From contig CAVZLD010000007.1 in the NCBI GenBank assembly GCA_963776055.1, positions 186,001-250,000 on the forward strand: a stretch of 64,000 bases of DNA, read 5' to 3'. Positions 38,596 through 48,567 of the stretch are shown one piece after another. Under the pieces are notes generated by a model that made no database searches, had not been told where the DNA came from, and worked only from the letters and a program-made list of their open reading frames with translations. The stretch comes from CAVZLD01 sp963776055. GTDB lineage: Bacteria > Planctomycetota > Planctomycetia > Pirellulales > Pirellulaceae. Both the position numbers and the translations under genes were made by a program. Position 1 is the stretch's first letter; the number at the start of each line of letters is the position of its first letter.

Positions 38596-40190
38596 ATGAG
38601 CGAACTTTTCGATGAGTGTGGTGTCGCGGCGGTCTACCATCTTCCTGGGGGGGAGCGAAGTGCCCTTTGCCCATCGAGGGGGCCGGATGCGATCAGCCGC
38701 CTGATCCCTCGGATGCTGCTCGATATTCAGAATCGAGGGCAGTTGGCGGCCGGGATGACGTCGTATAGCCCCGATCGAGCCCAGTTGATCGACACGCACA
38801 AGGAGGTGGGGACGGTCGCCGAGGTGTTTCGCCTGTCGCACAGCGGCAAGCGCGAGAGTCTGATGCAGGAGTACAGTGGGCCGGCGGCAATCGGTCACGT
38901 GCGGTACGCCACCTGTGGTCGGGATGACCGCAGCTACGCCCAGCCCTTTGAGCGTCACCACCTGCAACGGCACAAATGGTTCAGCTTCGCGTTCAACGGG
39001 CAGTTGGCCAACTACGGCTTCCTGCGGGAACAGCTGCTCAAGGGAAACGACCATCACTGGCGCGAGAAACCGATACGGAAATCATCATGCACGAGTTGAG
39101 CCGCGAGTTGAGTGGTGATGCGCGGCCGAGCATGGTTGACGTGATGCGGAACGTCGCGAAGCGTTTTGATGGAGCGTACAGCTTGGTGTTGCTTAACGCG
39201 TGCGGCGAAATGCTCGTGGCCCGCGACCCGCTGGGGATCAAACCGTTGTGCTACGCCGTCGACGGGCCGCTCTTTGCGGCGGCCAGCGAGAGCGTTGCCC
39301 TGGCAAATCTGGGCTTCGGACGAGATCAGATCAAGTCGTTGAAACCGGGGATGGCGATCGTTGTTTCCGACGGACAGCTGCACTTTGAAACGGTTCGCCG
39401 AACACCACAGCTCGGCCCATTGCTTCTTCGAATGGATCTATTTTGCCAATGTTGCCAGCACGCTCGATGAGCGCAGCGTGTACCTCTCGCGCACTGCGCT
39501 GGGCGAAGAGTTGGCTCGATTGGAACGCGAGGAAGGCAAGGTGCCCTTGGACGAGAGCACGATCATCGTGCCCGTGCCCGATACGAGCAAAGCCGCGGCC
39601 GACTCGATGGCCTTTCATCTGCAGATTCCGTGCCGGGAAGGCCTGATTCGCAACCGCTACACGGGGCGGACGTTCATCGAAGGAAGCAGTAGTCGCCAGG
39701 AAGCGGCAAAGATGAAGTACACGCCGCTGCGACAGGTCTTGGAAGGTCGTCGCGTCCTCCTGGTGGAAGATTCGATTGTGCGGTCGACGACGATGAAGGT
39801 GCTGTTGGATCGGATTCGCCACGAAGGGGGGGCGGCCGAAATCCACGTTCGCGTCGCCTGTCCACCGATCATCGCGCCTTGCTTCTATGGCATTGATATG
39901 TCGACCGTGGATGAGCTGTTCGCGCCGCGTTTCTGCCGGACCGACAGTTGACGGCGGCGGCGCAGAAGCAGATGGCAGACGTCTTGGGGGCGGACAGCTT
40001 GCGCTACCTGCCGGTCGAATCGATCGCGCGGGCGATTGATCTACCCGCCGAGTCGCTTTGCCGGGCTTGTGTCACAGGGCACTATCCGACGCCTTGCGGC
40101 CAGGAACTCTACGAAGTCTCGCTCGCCCAGTCGCAGAAGGGCGCGGTGGGGCCCCGCACGTACGAATTGAACGAAGTTGTGCGTACCTGA
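38596..40190 (+). CDS. purF: Amidophosphoribosyltransferase (three frame breaks)
   Basis: PurF makes phosphoribosylamine from PRPP and glutamine, the first step of purine synthesis. The N-terminal glutaminase starts MSELFDECGVAAVYH: the nucleophile Cys follows a seven-residue leader that would be cleaved, as in B. subtilis-type PurF. Further motifs are IGHVRYATCG, FAFNGQLAN, TDTEIIMHELSRE, DPLGIKPLCY, the PRPP loop VLLVEDSIVRSTTMK and YTGRTFIEGS. Cysteines in APCFYGID and SLCRACVTGHYPT resemble the Fe-S ligands of that subtype. Frame changes lie near 39067 (one base missing), 39386 (one extra A) and 39930 (one missing). About 530 residues. Confidence 0.93.
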
Positions 40191-40281
40191 TCCCGGACAC
40201 GATCGGGCGAGATTCCGTACGGTTGGGCAGTTGGGCAGATCGAAGGCACTCATTGCGACGGCTCATCGACAGCGTGTAGCC

Positions 40282-40361
40282 GCTCCCTGTCGCATCTCGT
40301 CACGCTGGCTGCTCGGAAGATATGTCGCGACGAACGCTCCCTGTCCGTGCGGCACGCACTA
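40282..40361 (-). repeat. Dispersed 3'-end repeat, copy A
   Basis: Read on the minus strand it starts with the TAG stop codon of trmB and continues TAGTGCGTG, CCGCACGGACA, GAGCGTTCGTCGCGAC, TCTTCCGAGCAG, GACGAGATGCGACAGGGA. It aligns by eye with copy B over its whole length. Inside this copy ACAGGGAGCG occurs twice as a direct repeat near the two ends. Confidence 0.65.
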
Positions 40362-41003
40362 GCCGATTTCCTTCACAAACTGCGCACGGTGCACCGGCTC
40401 TTCGGCCAAGCGAGTGCGACGCTCGAAGTGCGTGCGATAATCCAGATCGTGCATTGCGGTTGCTTCCGGGATCGGCTTTGGACCGGCCAACGAGATCCGG
40501 GCCGCGATCAGTTCGCAGGTCCGTTGGTAGTATTCCGCGACATCCGTCCAGAAGTGCAGCACGCCTCCCACCTCCAGTACGCGGTGCACATCGGTCAGGA
40601 AAGTCTCGTTCAGCACCCGCCGCTTGTGGTGACGTTTCTTCCACCAGGGATCCGGGAAGTACACGTGGACGGCTCGCACCGAACAATCCCCCAGGCGTTC
40701 GTGAAACCACTGGAGGGCGTCGCCGTGGAGAATCTTGGCATTGGGCAGGTTGGCTCGGGCTAACCGCGCCGCCCCGAATTTTGCGTACTTGTGTGCCACT
40801 TCGCAGCCGAGAAAATCGTGGTTCGGTTGCGCGGCGGCTGCCTGGGCGAGGAACAGTCCCTTGCCGCTGCCGACTTCGATTTCCCAGGGTGCCCGCCGGC
40901 CGAAGAGCGACTCCGGGATTCCCCAACTCGCTTGGTGCACTTCCAGCAGATGGCGCGATAGATCCAATCCTGGCGGGATCTTGGGGAGCGATCTTCGACC
41001 CAT
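40359..41003 (-). CDS. trmB: tRNA (guanine-N7-)-methyltransferase
   Basis: TrmB methylates G46 of tRNA using S-adenosylmethionine. 214 residues with the SAM motif EIEVGSGKGLFLAQAA, then FLGCEVAHKYAKFGAARLAR, ILHGDALQWF and the family signature VHVYFPDPWWKKRHHKRRVL. The last residues VKEIG and the TAG stop are also the first bases of a dispersed repeat. It follows the FabZ-like gene by 41 bp on the same strand, so the two may be co-transcribed. Confidence 0.95.
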   Translation of the reverse strand: MGRRSLPKIPPGLDLSRHLLEVHQASWGIPESLFGRRAPWEIEVGSGKGLFLAQAAAAQPNHDFLGCEVAHKYAKFGAARLARANLPNAKILHGDALQWFHERLGDCSVRAVHVYFPDPWWKKRHHKRRVLNETFLTDVHRVLEVGGVLHFWTDVAEYYQRTCELIAARISLAGPKPIPEATAMHDLDYRTHFERRTRLAEEPVHRAQFVKEIG

Positions 41004-41044
41004 CGATACACTTCATCATCTTTGCGAGCGTCGTGTCGCGATCG

Positions 41045-41569
41045 TCAGGCCTGCCGTTGTTTGATGGCGGCCTCTAGCGCACTGGTCGGTAGCGGGATCC
41101 CCTTAATCAGCCCGTCCACTACGGTGCGGTCACCGACGAAGCCCTGAAAACGACAGACGATCATGCGGCCGCGACGAACCTTGACCAATTCCGTGGCCAT
41201 GAACAGCCGGTCTCCGGGGATCACGGGATCTCGGAACCGCACGTCCTCCAGCCCCCCGAAACCAACCATCTCGCTGCCGAGCAGGTTGTGTTTTTGCGAA
41301 TAGTACGATGCCAGCTGCGCAGCTGCCTCGCACATAATGACGCCCGGCATCAGCGGAAGCGAAGGCATGTGCCCTCGCACCCAGAACTCGTTTGCCGTGA
41401 CATCCTTGTACCCCACACACAGGTGCCGCGTCGTGTCTTCGTACACGACCGCGGTCAATTGTTCCATCTCGAACCGCTGCGGATTGTAGCGGCGAATCTC
41501 CTCGATACTGGCAATCGTCCGACTCAAATCCACTTCGGACGTGTCGATAATCGGGCCCTTCTGGTTCAA
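41045..41569 (-). CDS. FabZ-like 3-hydroxyacyl-ACP dehydratase
   Basis: 174 residues, hotdog fold of the FabZ/FabA family, which dehydrates 3-hydroxyacyl-ACP in fatty acid synthesis. The catalytic motif VRGHMPSLPLMPGVIMCEAA holds the histidine and glutamate in their usual order, followed by AAQLASYYSQKH, GFGGLEDVRFRDPVIPGDRL and a last strand RFQGFVGDRTVVDG. It is slightly longer at the N terminus than housekeeping FabZ. It could be the main FabZ or a specialised paralogue; no other fab gene is adjacent. Confidence 0.88.
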   Translation of the reverse strand: MNQKGPIIDTSEVDLSRTIASIEEIRRYNPQRFEMEQLTAVVYEDTTRHLCVGYKDVTANEFWVRGHMPSLPLMPGVIMCEAAAQLASYYSQKHNLLGSEMVGFGGLEDVRFRDPVIPGDRLFMATELVKVRRGRMIVCRFQGFVGDRTVVDGLIKGIPLPTSALEAAIKQRQA

Positions 41570-41641
41570 GGCTCGTCCTCGGCTTGCTGTGGTTTTGGCT
41601 CGAATGATAGTCGCGGCGGATCCGGCAGCAGACGCTGCCGA

Positions 41642-41740
41642 TCAAGTCTTGATTCGGCTTCGCTTTTGCTTGCGACCGCGGGCATTGGCAGGCCGCTTGC
41701 CGTGATTGGCTTTCTTGACTTTTCGATGTGGTTTGGCCAT
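41642..41740 (-). CDS. Small basic protein, 32 residues
   Basis: A very short gene with strong support. ATG 41740 lies seven bases after AGGAG on the minus strand, and the frame ends at a TGA (41642-41644). The product begins MAKPHRKVKKANHGKRPANA and ends QKRSRIKT. It has at least fifteen Lys, Arg or His residues, no acidic residue and no hydrophobic segment. Size and composition suggest an RNA- or ribosome-binding peptide, with some likeness to small ribosomal proteins such as bTHX, but I cannot assign it. It lies between the FabZ-like gene and the RND gene, all on the same strand. Confidence 0.72.
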   Translation of the reverse strand: MAKPHRKVKKANHGKRPANARGRKQKRSRIKT

Positions 41741-41825
41741 CACTTGTCTCCTGGGGAACTCTCGAATTCTCGTTAGAACCCCTGAAGATACCAGCCCTGC
41801 CGCGATCTGAGAAGACCGCCCGGTT

Positions 41826-44395
41826 TCACCGGTTGGGCCGGCCGTTTGCCCACCCGGCCAGGCACGGCAACAGCAGTGCGGATGTAACCAAGCAGCAGAT
41901 GATTCCGAGGGTTACGACGCGGCCCAAGGAGCGGAGCCCCTCGTGGCGGGCGAAGATCAGCGTGCCGAAGCCGATCATCGACGTCAGCGAAGTCGTCACG
42001 ATTCCGGTGGCCGTCGCGGCACTCAGGCCCCCACCGGACGTGGGGCGACGCAGTTCGTGCATCGCATGGACTCCGTCATCAATTCCGATTCCGATGATCA
42101 GCGGCAGAACGATCAAATTGGCCGGGTTGAGCGGGATTTCCAGCCAGCCCAGCAGACCGAATAGCTGGATCATTCCCAAAGCGGTCGGTAACGCTGCCAA
42201 CAGAACCATCGCCGGGTGTCGCAAGTAGGCGAACAGGACGAGCAGGACGCCGAGCGTCGACCAGCCAGCAGCTTGGAGATAGCTTTGCTGCATTTGACGG
42301 GATGCGTGATAAGCCTGCAAAGGATGTCCGGTGACGGCCGGATCGACCGATCGGATCTCACGGATGAACCGCTCCAATACATCCGGCTGCCAAATGTTGC
42401 CGTGGGCGTAAACTCGCAATAGATGCCGCCCCCGCTGTCCCAGAAAGCGAGCACGGAGCGGCGCTGGCACGTCACCCAGCGTGGGCTGATCCGGATCGGC
42501 GATCTCACGGAGACGCTGCAATTGGCTGCCCAGGTGGATCAGCAGTTGCGACCGCCAGGCGTTGAGTTCCTCCACGGTCGGCGAAGTGCCGCCACCTTGT
42601 CGATCCGGCCGTTGTTGCTGTTGGAGTTGTTGCCACTGCTCCCGCATCTTGTCCGGGCGGAGGGGAGTGACGATGGGCGAAACAGCCGGTAGTTCTGCCA
42701 ACCGGCTATGGATTCGACCCACGATCGCCGATCGGTCGACCGCAGGATCGGGAAGCAGCGATCCAAGCTCCTCGACCCGCTCCACGGACTCCAATTGCTC
42801 GAAACGTGACTTTCGCGTTCGGACCTGCTCGAGATCGTCAGCCAGTGAAATCGCGTACCAGGCACTCCGTTCGGTCTGACTCAATAATCGCTGTTCCCAG
42901 GCCACGCTGTTGAGCCCGCGGGCTTGCAGGTTCAGCAGATTCGGATCGAAGAATACTCGTGGCAAACCGCAGCCGAGCGCAATGGTGGCGATCAAACCGA
43001 CAAGCAGTGTGATGCGGGGACGCCGCCAGACTGGTTGCATCCAGTGATCCATGCGCACCATTCTGGCCGGTTTTGCCGCCGGTCGAACATCGGCGGTCGC
43101 ATTCATCAGGACCGGCAGCACAAGAACCGTGGCCAACAGGCACAGCAGGATCCCTCCACCAGCAATGATCCCCAATTCGGCTAACCCTAGAAATTCCGTC
43201 GCTGCGGTGGCCCAAAAAGCCACGGCGGTCGTCACGCCGCCCACGAAGATGGCGGGTGTAACCTCGCGACTGGCCACCAGCAACGACTGCTGCGGAGTCC
43301 AGGCCGGGTGCCGCTCCTGAACTAACCGGCAACGGGCGATGTAGTGGACCGCGAAATCGATCCCCAGGCCGATCAGAATCACACCAAAGGAGATGCTCAG
43401 GATATTCAAATGCCCCACGGCTAGTGTCAAGTAGCCACAGGTCCAGAGGATGCCGAGCAAGAGGGAAACGGCTGCCATCGCCGGCTCTCGAAGATTGCCG
43501 AAACTGGCCGCGAACAACAGCGTCACGCCGGCCAGACTGGCGAGACTTGCCCACGTCATGTCGGTTTGGCTGACCCGCATCTCGTCCGCCTCGATCACCG
43601 GCAGTCCGGTCAGACCGAGTTCCACGTCGGGGAAATCTAGCTGCGCTGTGTGGAGGATTTCGCGAACGTGCTGGATTCCCGCGTTGCCGCGAACGAATCC
43701 GTCTTGTGCGGGAACGAGGTGAAAAGTCACGAGTCCCAGGTGACCGTTCTGCAGCGTTTGATAGTCGGGGAATTGCTCCCGCAATCGATCGGCGATCGAA
43801 GTTGTCGGCAATCGCTGCAGTGTCTCGGACCACGCAGCCCACCGACGGAGTCCTGTCTCGGCCTTCCCGGTGAGAGGAGCCGAACCGATCGAACCGAGGG
43901 GGGGGACGCCGGTGGAAAGGCCGAGAGCAATTCTACCAGGCCGACGGAAGGCCGCTGCAATAGCGGGACAACTTCGTCCACGAAACGGGCTAACTCTTTC
44001 AACTGCTCAGGAGGAAGGTAATACAGTCCGTGAGAAAGCAAGTCACGGGAATCGAAGCGATCGTAAACGTCGCAGTAGTGCTGCGGATAACGCAACAGTT
44101 CGGCACTCACTCGATCCATCGCCTGCCGTACCGAGGCGGGTTGGCCCGCAACGACGACGACCACCTCCTCGGGATTGCCGAACTCGCGGACATATTCCAG
44201 CCAACGTTGGTGGAACTCGCTGCGAGGGTTCAGCAGGTCGGATCTCTGCGTGTGAAACTCCAGGTCGAAGGCGGTCAGCAGCAAAGAGATTGCGCCCGTG
44301 ACAAGGGCTCCCAGCACCACGGCGCGGGGGTGTTCCAGCGCGAGGCGGGTGAGGTTCGTTACTGGGGAGCGTCTTGGACGGGAGTTCGAAAGCAT
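41826..44395 (-). CDS. RND/MMPL-family membrane transporter (one frame break)
   Basis: About 855 residues with two repeats of an RND exporter: an N-terminal helix (AVVLGALVTGAISLLLTAF), a long extracytoplasmic domain, a helix block (TWASLASLAGVTLLFAASFG, LNILSISFGVILIGLGIDFA with the GxxxD helix), a second extracytoplasmic domain, and a second helix block (LIVLPLIIGIGIDDGVHAMH). This is the two-fold MMPL layout used for exporting lipids or hydrophobic compounds, and it resembles HpnN-type transporters. A frame change lies near the poly-G run at 43898-43905. No membrane-fusion or outer-membrane partner is adjacent. The substrate is unknown. Confidence 0.88.
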
Positions 44396-44544
44396 CCTTG
44401 CCGCCGTTTCGGGAGAAGGGCCGGGAACGCCGATGGCAGGACTGGGTCGGTCGCGCCTGCGTGGGAGTGCTCAGGGCGGCTGGTCCGCGTCGAACAACTC
44501 AGCCGCCGTACCATGCATGACCTGCGTCTTTTCAAGCCGTATTG

Positions 44545-45561
44545 TTACCGGTGACTGATCTTTGTCAGTCGATGGAGTGTCTTCGCCGCGGCGCCGCTTT
44601 GGAGGGATTCACGCGCCGCCTCCGCGCACCGTGGCAGTTGGGGTGAGAACCCGACCGTCCACAGGGCTGCGGCCGCGTTCAGAATTACAATTTCTCGCGG
44701 AGGTCCGGGGGCATTGTTCAGAACCTCGCGAATCATCACGGCACTTTCGTGGGGCGATTCCACCAGCAGTGAGGTTCGATCCGTAACCGGCGTGATCCCA
44801 AAATCGCTCGGCTCCCAGTCAAACTCGCGGCATCCACTCGGTTCCGCCACGCTACAATGCGTGGGGCCACAAAGCGTGACTTCATCCAACCCGTCTTCCC
44901 CACAAACGACAACACTACGCTGCGTGCCCAGTTGCTGAAGAGCTTCTGCGATCAGGTTTCGCACCGGCGGTTGCCCAACGCCCAGCAGTTGGAAGGCCGC
45001 ATCGGCCGGATTGCACAGCGGTCCGAGCAGGTTGAAAATCGTTCGGATCCCCAGTTGCCGCCGCACCGCGGCGACATGCTTCATCGAGGGATGCAGCAAG
45101 GGGGCAAAGCAGAAACAGATTCCGGCCTCTTCCAAACAGCGTTCCGCTTGTTCGACGGTCGCCTGGATGTTGACTCCTAATTCCGCCAGTACGTCGGCCG
45201 AGCCAGTGCGACTGGTGGCACTCCGGTTCCCGTGCTTCGCGACGGGAACTCCGGTCGCGGCGATCACGATCGCGGCCGCCGTGCTGATATTGAAGGTGCC
45301 CGAATGGTCACCGCCGGTGCCACACGTGTCGAGAAGTCGTTGGTGGCTGGAGTGGATTCGACGCATGTTCTGGCGGAGTGCCTGGGCGGCACCCGTGACC
45401 TCGTGGATCGTCTCGCCTTTTTCGTGAAGTCCAATTAATAAGGAAGCGATCTGATCATCGGTCCATTCCCCGTGCATGATGGCTTCCATCACCGCGGTCA
45501 TTTCGGCCTCGGAAAGGTCCTTTCCCGCGGCAACGTGCTCGATGGATTGCAGCAGCGACAT
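44545..45561 (-). CDS. trpD: Anthranilate phosphoribosyltransferase
   Basis: TrpD transfers phosphoribose from PRPP to anthranilate in tryptophan synthesis. 338 residues with LLDTCGTGGDHSGTFNIST (PRPP loop), VAKHGNRSATSRTGSADVLA, CFCFAPLLHPSMKHVAAVRR and TIFNLLGPLCNPADAAFQLL. Start at ATG 45561 (MSLLQSIEH); ATG 45567 is two codons further up and equally possible. No other trp gene is nearby, so it is an isolated pathway gene. Confidence 0.95.
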   Translation of the reverse strand: MSLLQSIEHVAAGKDLSEAEMTAVMEAIMHGEWTDDQIASLLIGLHEKGETIHEVTGAAQALRQNMRRIHSSHQRLLDTCGTGGDHSGTFNISTAAAIVIAATGVPVAKHGNRSATSRTGSADVLAELGVNIQATVEQAERCLEEAGICFCFAPLLHPSMKHVAAVRRQLGIRTIFNLLGPLCNPADAAFQLLGVGQPPVRNLIAEALQQLGTQRSVVVCGEDGLDEVTLCGPTHCSVAEPSGCREFDWEPSDFGITPVTDRTSLLVESPHESAVMIREVLNNAPGPPREIVILNAAAALWTVGFSPQLPRCAEAARESLQSGAAAKTLHRLTKISHR

Positions 45562-45846
45562 AAGCATTCCCTGGAAGTGATGCGGGGGTTATTCCGTGAT
45601 GCGAGCGGGCCGGAAGCCCATGGCCGCCGGTCAAGGTGTATCGATGGCGACGAGTGACGCGACCGGTATCGCCATCGCCTGGTTTGTCCACCGGCCCACA
45701 TCATACTCCATCCGGCCCGTGGCGATGCTCTCTCCTCGCCGCTTTTCCGCTGGATACGCGACCTTGTTCTTCGCCGGACGTGGACTTAGAATCGGGCTTT
45801 GCTTGGTCCGCTACTCCGGACACATTCGCTAAGGATTGCTCGAACG

Positions 45847-46800
45847 ATGGCTCGCCCGGTGATTATCGATTGCGATCCCGGCATTGACGATGCGGTGGCA
45901 TTGTGCTTGGCCTTGTTTGATCCACGACTGGAAGTGGTTGCCGTCACTGCGACCGCTGGCAATGTCGGGGGCCAGCAGACAAGCCGCAATCTCCAGGCGA
46001 TCGTCGAGACCCTCGATCCGCCACGTTGGCCGCGTCTGGGCGTTTGTCGAGCGGACGAGGAGCCGCTGCCGCTGGATGCGCGGCAACTACATGGCGACGA
46101 TGGGTTGGGGAATCTCGGGGCGCAGGTTGCGGAGCTGCATCACCAACACCCATCCGACAAGGTGATCACCGACGCCATTCGACAACGACCAGGACAAGTC
46201 ACGATTCTGGCGCTGGGCCCGCTGACAAACATCGCGCGAGCATTAAGCAGTGATCCCGAACTCGCAAAATCGATCGACCAGATTGTGATGACCGGTGGTA
46301 CGGTGGACGGGATCGGGAATGTGACTCCGTCGGCCGAATTCAATATGTTCTGCGATCCGATGGCCGCACGGCTCGTCTTCCGCTCACCGATTACGAAGAC
46401 GCTCGTACCGCTGGATGTGACCCGTCGGATTGGGTTTACGTTGGATTGCGTAGAGGACCTTCCCCGCGAGGAAACGCGGGCGGGTGGCCTTTTGCGGCGC
46501 GTTGTTGCCCACGCTTTTCGCGCGTACCGGCAAGGTCTTGGGCTGGAGCACATCTGCCTGCCGGATGCTGTCACGGTGATGGCCACCGTTCATCCGGAAT
46601 TGTTTCAGGCCCAGGAAATGGCGGGTGACGTAGAGACGGTTGGGGAGTTGACGCGCGGTGTTACCGTCTTTGATCGTCGCCCGCGACCAGATTGGCGGAA
46701 GAACATGGAAGTGGTTCTGGAGGCGGACCAGGCGGAGGTCCAGGCGGCGATTCTGCGTGGCTTGAAATATGCCGGGCAGGAAACGCGGATCGACGAATAG
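45847..46800 (+). CDS. Nucleoside hydrolase (IunH type)
   Basis: 317 residues. The N-terminal calcium and ribose motif VIIDCDPGIDDAVALCLAL is diagnostic of inosine-uridine nucleoside hydrolases. HGDDGLGN, ILALGPLTNIARAL, IVMTGGTVDGIGNVTPSAEF, NMFCDPMAARLVF and a late GVTVFDRR complete the site. It releases the base from a ribonucleoside; base preference cannot be told. ATG 45847 begins right at the conserved strand. Cytoplasmic, no signal peptide. Confidence 0.93.
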   Translation: MARPVIIDCDPGIDDAVALCLALFDPRLEVVAVTATAGNVGGQQTSRNLQAIVETLDPPRWPRLGVCRADEEPLPLDARQLHGDDGLGNLGAQVAELHHQHPSDKVITDAIRQRPGQVTILALGPLTNIARALSSDPELAKSIDQIVMTGGTVDGIGNVTPSAEFNMFCDPMAARLVFRSPITKTLVPLDVTRRIGFTLDCVEDLPREETRAGGLLRRVVAHAFRAYRQGLGLEHICLPDAVTVMATVHPELFQAQEMAGDVETVGELTRGVTVFDRRPRPDWRKNMEVVLEADQAEVQAAILRGLKYAGQETRIDE

Positions 46801-46815
46801 TCTGCCGCGCAACGA

Positions 46816-46837
46816 CCGCCGGTATTCCTGTCGGCGG
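46816..46837. terminator. Hairpin between convergent genes
   Basis: CCGCCG and CGGCGG arms around a ten-base loop lie between the stops of the nucleoside hydrolase and the HtrA gene, 15 bp past the former. There is no T run on either side, so termination by this hairpin is only suggested by position. Confidence 0.35.
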
Positions 46838-46844
46838 CCCTACC

Positions 46845-48017
46845 TCAATCCTGAGCCGTCGTTTCGCGCGGTTCAAAATGTCGCCGGTTGCCGACCTTCA
46901 CCTGCAACACGATCGGTTTCATCTCGCGCACGACTCGCAATGTGACCGTCTCATTAATGGGAGTCACGCTGACGAGATTCACCAAGTGGTCGTCATCCTC
47001 CACGGCGATCCCGTTGAATTCCGCAATGAGGTCGTCGACCTGCAGGTTGGCGAAGAAGGCTGGTGATCGAGGAGTAATGCCCTTCACCAACGCCCCGCGC
47101 ACCCGGCGGAGTCCCAGTTGACTGGCTCGTGCCAGATCGAAATTGTTGTCCAATTGGACGCCCAAATAGGCATGGTTGACTTCACCTTGATCGATCAGTT
47201 GCCGGGCGACAAACATCACCAGATTGATCGGAATCGCGAAGCTAACACCTTCGTTGCCGCCGGAATTGCTGGCGATGGCGGTGTTGATCCCCACGACCTC
47301 CCCTCGCAAATTCAACAGCGGACCGCCGCTGTTGCCGGGATTGATGGCCGCGTCGGTCTGGAGAAAATCCTGCAGCCGGACGTCCTCCGAGCCAAGTTCC
47401 AGGTCCCGTCGCCCCTTGGCGCTGATGATTCCGTAACTCACGGAGTGGCTTAACCCGAAGGGACTGCCCACGGCCAGCACGAAGTCGCCAATATCCACGC
47501 GATCACTGTCGCCTAGTCGGGCGGAGAGGAGCCCCTGTTCTTGGATCTGGATGACGCCCACATCCGTGTCGGAATCCTCCCAGACCTTCTGCGGCGAAAG
47601 GTAGCGACCGTCACTGAGCCGGATGTGGATGTTCTCAATCGTGGAATTCGTGATGACGTGGCGATTCGTCAGCACGTAGGTCGCACCGTGAAGTTCAATG
47701 ACCACGCCCGATCCGGCCTCTTCCACTGTTGGGCGGCCACCACGTTCGAGATGGGTGATATCCGGCTTCAGCGATTCCAAGTGCACCACGGTGGGCCGGA
47801 CGAGTTTGACAACCTTTCGCAGTAGATTGCCGTGCTGCTCCAACGCCGCAACTTCCATGGCGACTTCCGCGTACAGCCGCTCCCGTTCGTTCACCGGTCC
47901 CTCGCTGGCGGGAACCGGGTTGAGTGCGACCACCTGACAGACAGCGGGAGGTCCACTGGACAGCCACAGGATGGCGGCTGTCAAAAGCAGGACGGTGGAA
48001 TGAGAGAATCGAGTCAT
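46845..48017 (-). CDS. HtrA/DegP-type S1C serine protease
   Basis: 390 residues. An N-terminal signal peptide (about 1-27, STVLLLTAAILWLSSGPPA) directs it to the periplasm. The trypsin-like triad is His120 (TNRHV), Asp152 (DTDVGV) and Ser230 in DAAINPGNSGGPLL. One PDZ domain follows (about 285-375, YLGVQLDNNFDLARASQLGL). A charged helical stretch (about 40-75) sits between signal and protease domain. ATG 48017 lies about ten bases after GGGAGG. The role is periplasmic protein quality control, by family. Confidence 0.92.
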   Translation of the reverse strand: MTRFSHSTVLLLTAAILWLSSGPPAVCQVVALNPVPASEGPVNERERLYAEVAMEVAALEQHGNLLRKVVKLVRPTVVHLESLKPDITHLERGGRPTVEEAGSGVVIELHGATYVLTNRHVITNSTIENIHIRLSDGRYLSPQKVWEDSDTDVGVIQIQEQGLLSARLGDSDRVDIGDFVLAVGSPFGLSHSVSYGIISAKGRRDLELGSEDVRLQDFLQTDAAINPGNSGGPLLNLRGEVVGINTAIASNSGGNEGVSFAIPINLVMFVARQLIDQGEVNHAYLGVQLDNNFDLARASQLGLRRVRGALVKGITPRSPAFFANLQVDDLIAEFNGIAVEDDDHLVNLVSVTPINETVTLRVVREMKPIVLQVKVGNRRHFEPRETTAQD

Positions 48018-48117
48018 ACGCCGCAAACCTCCCTGTCTGACGGCCTGGCGATGAAGTCGGCGAGCCGGACATGCCACCTCGGTTCCGGCTCATTGCGCTG
48101 ACTACGACAGGTTGAGC

Positions 48118-48567
48118 TTACGAGACATCCAGCTCAATGTCACTCAAGACGGAGTCTCGGTCCGTGGGACCCGTATCGAGAATTCGAGGCCAGGAGCCCG
48201 CATCTCGGCCTCCTTTGCCATGTTTTTCCAGCTCCTGCTGACAAGCGATGCAGAATGTCGCGTAGGGTAGTGCCTGCAGTCGGATTAGGGGGATGTCGTC
48301 CCCACATCCTTCGCACTGCCCGTAGCTGCCGTTGCGGACCTTCTCCAGGGCGGCCTCTACGCTCGCCAACTCCCGGCTCTCGACTTCGGCCAACTGCGAG
48401 CTGATCTCATCGTGAGCGGAATCTTGGGCGAAGTCCACGACGTCCCCCGAGGATTGCTCGCGCAAATCGTTCAGCAGGCTCGAGTCGCCTGCGAGGACTC
48501 TTCGGAGGGCGTCGCGGCGTTGGATCAACACCTCGCGCATCTTTGCCATTGCGTCTTTGCGTGCCAT
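48118..48567 (-). CDS. DksA/TraR-type C4 zinc-finger protein
   Basis: 149 residues. A helical N-terminal coiled coil (about 5-80, MREVLIQRRDALRRVLAG to SQLAEVESRELASVEAALEK) and a C4 zinc finger (GQCEGCGDDIP with TFCIACQQ) are the DksA/TraR layout. Such proteins enter the RNA polymerase secondary channel and adjust transcription. The coiled-coil tip lacks an obvious DxxDxA, reading VVDFAQDSAHDE instead, so it may be a DksA paralogue. The tail after the finger is acidic. It starts 101 bp upstream of the HtrA gene on the same strand. Confidence 0.88.
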   Translation of the reverse strand: MARKDAMAKMREVLIQRRDALRRVLAGDSSLLNDLREQSSGDVVDFAQDSAHDEISSQLAEVESRELASVEAALEKVRNGSYGQCEGCGDDIPLIRLQALPYATFCIACQQELEKHGKGGRDAGSWPRILDTGPTDRDSVLSDIELDVS

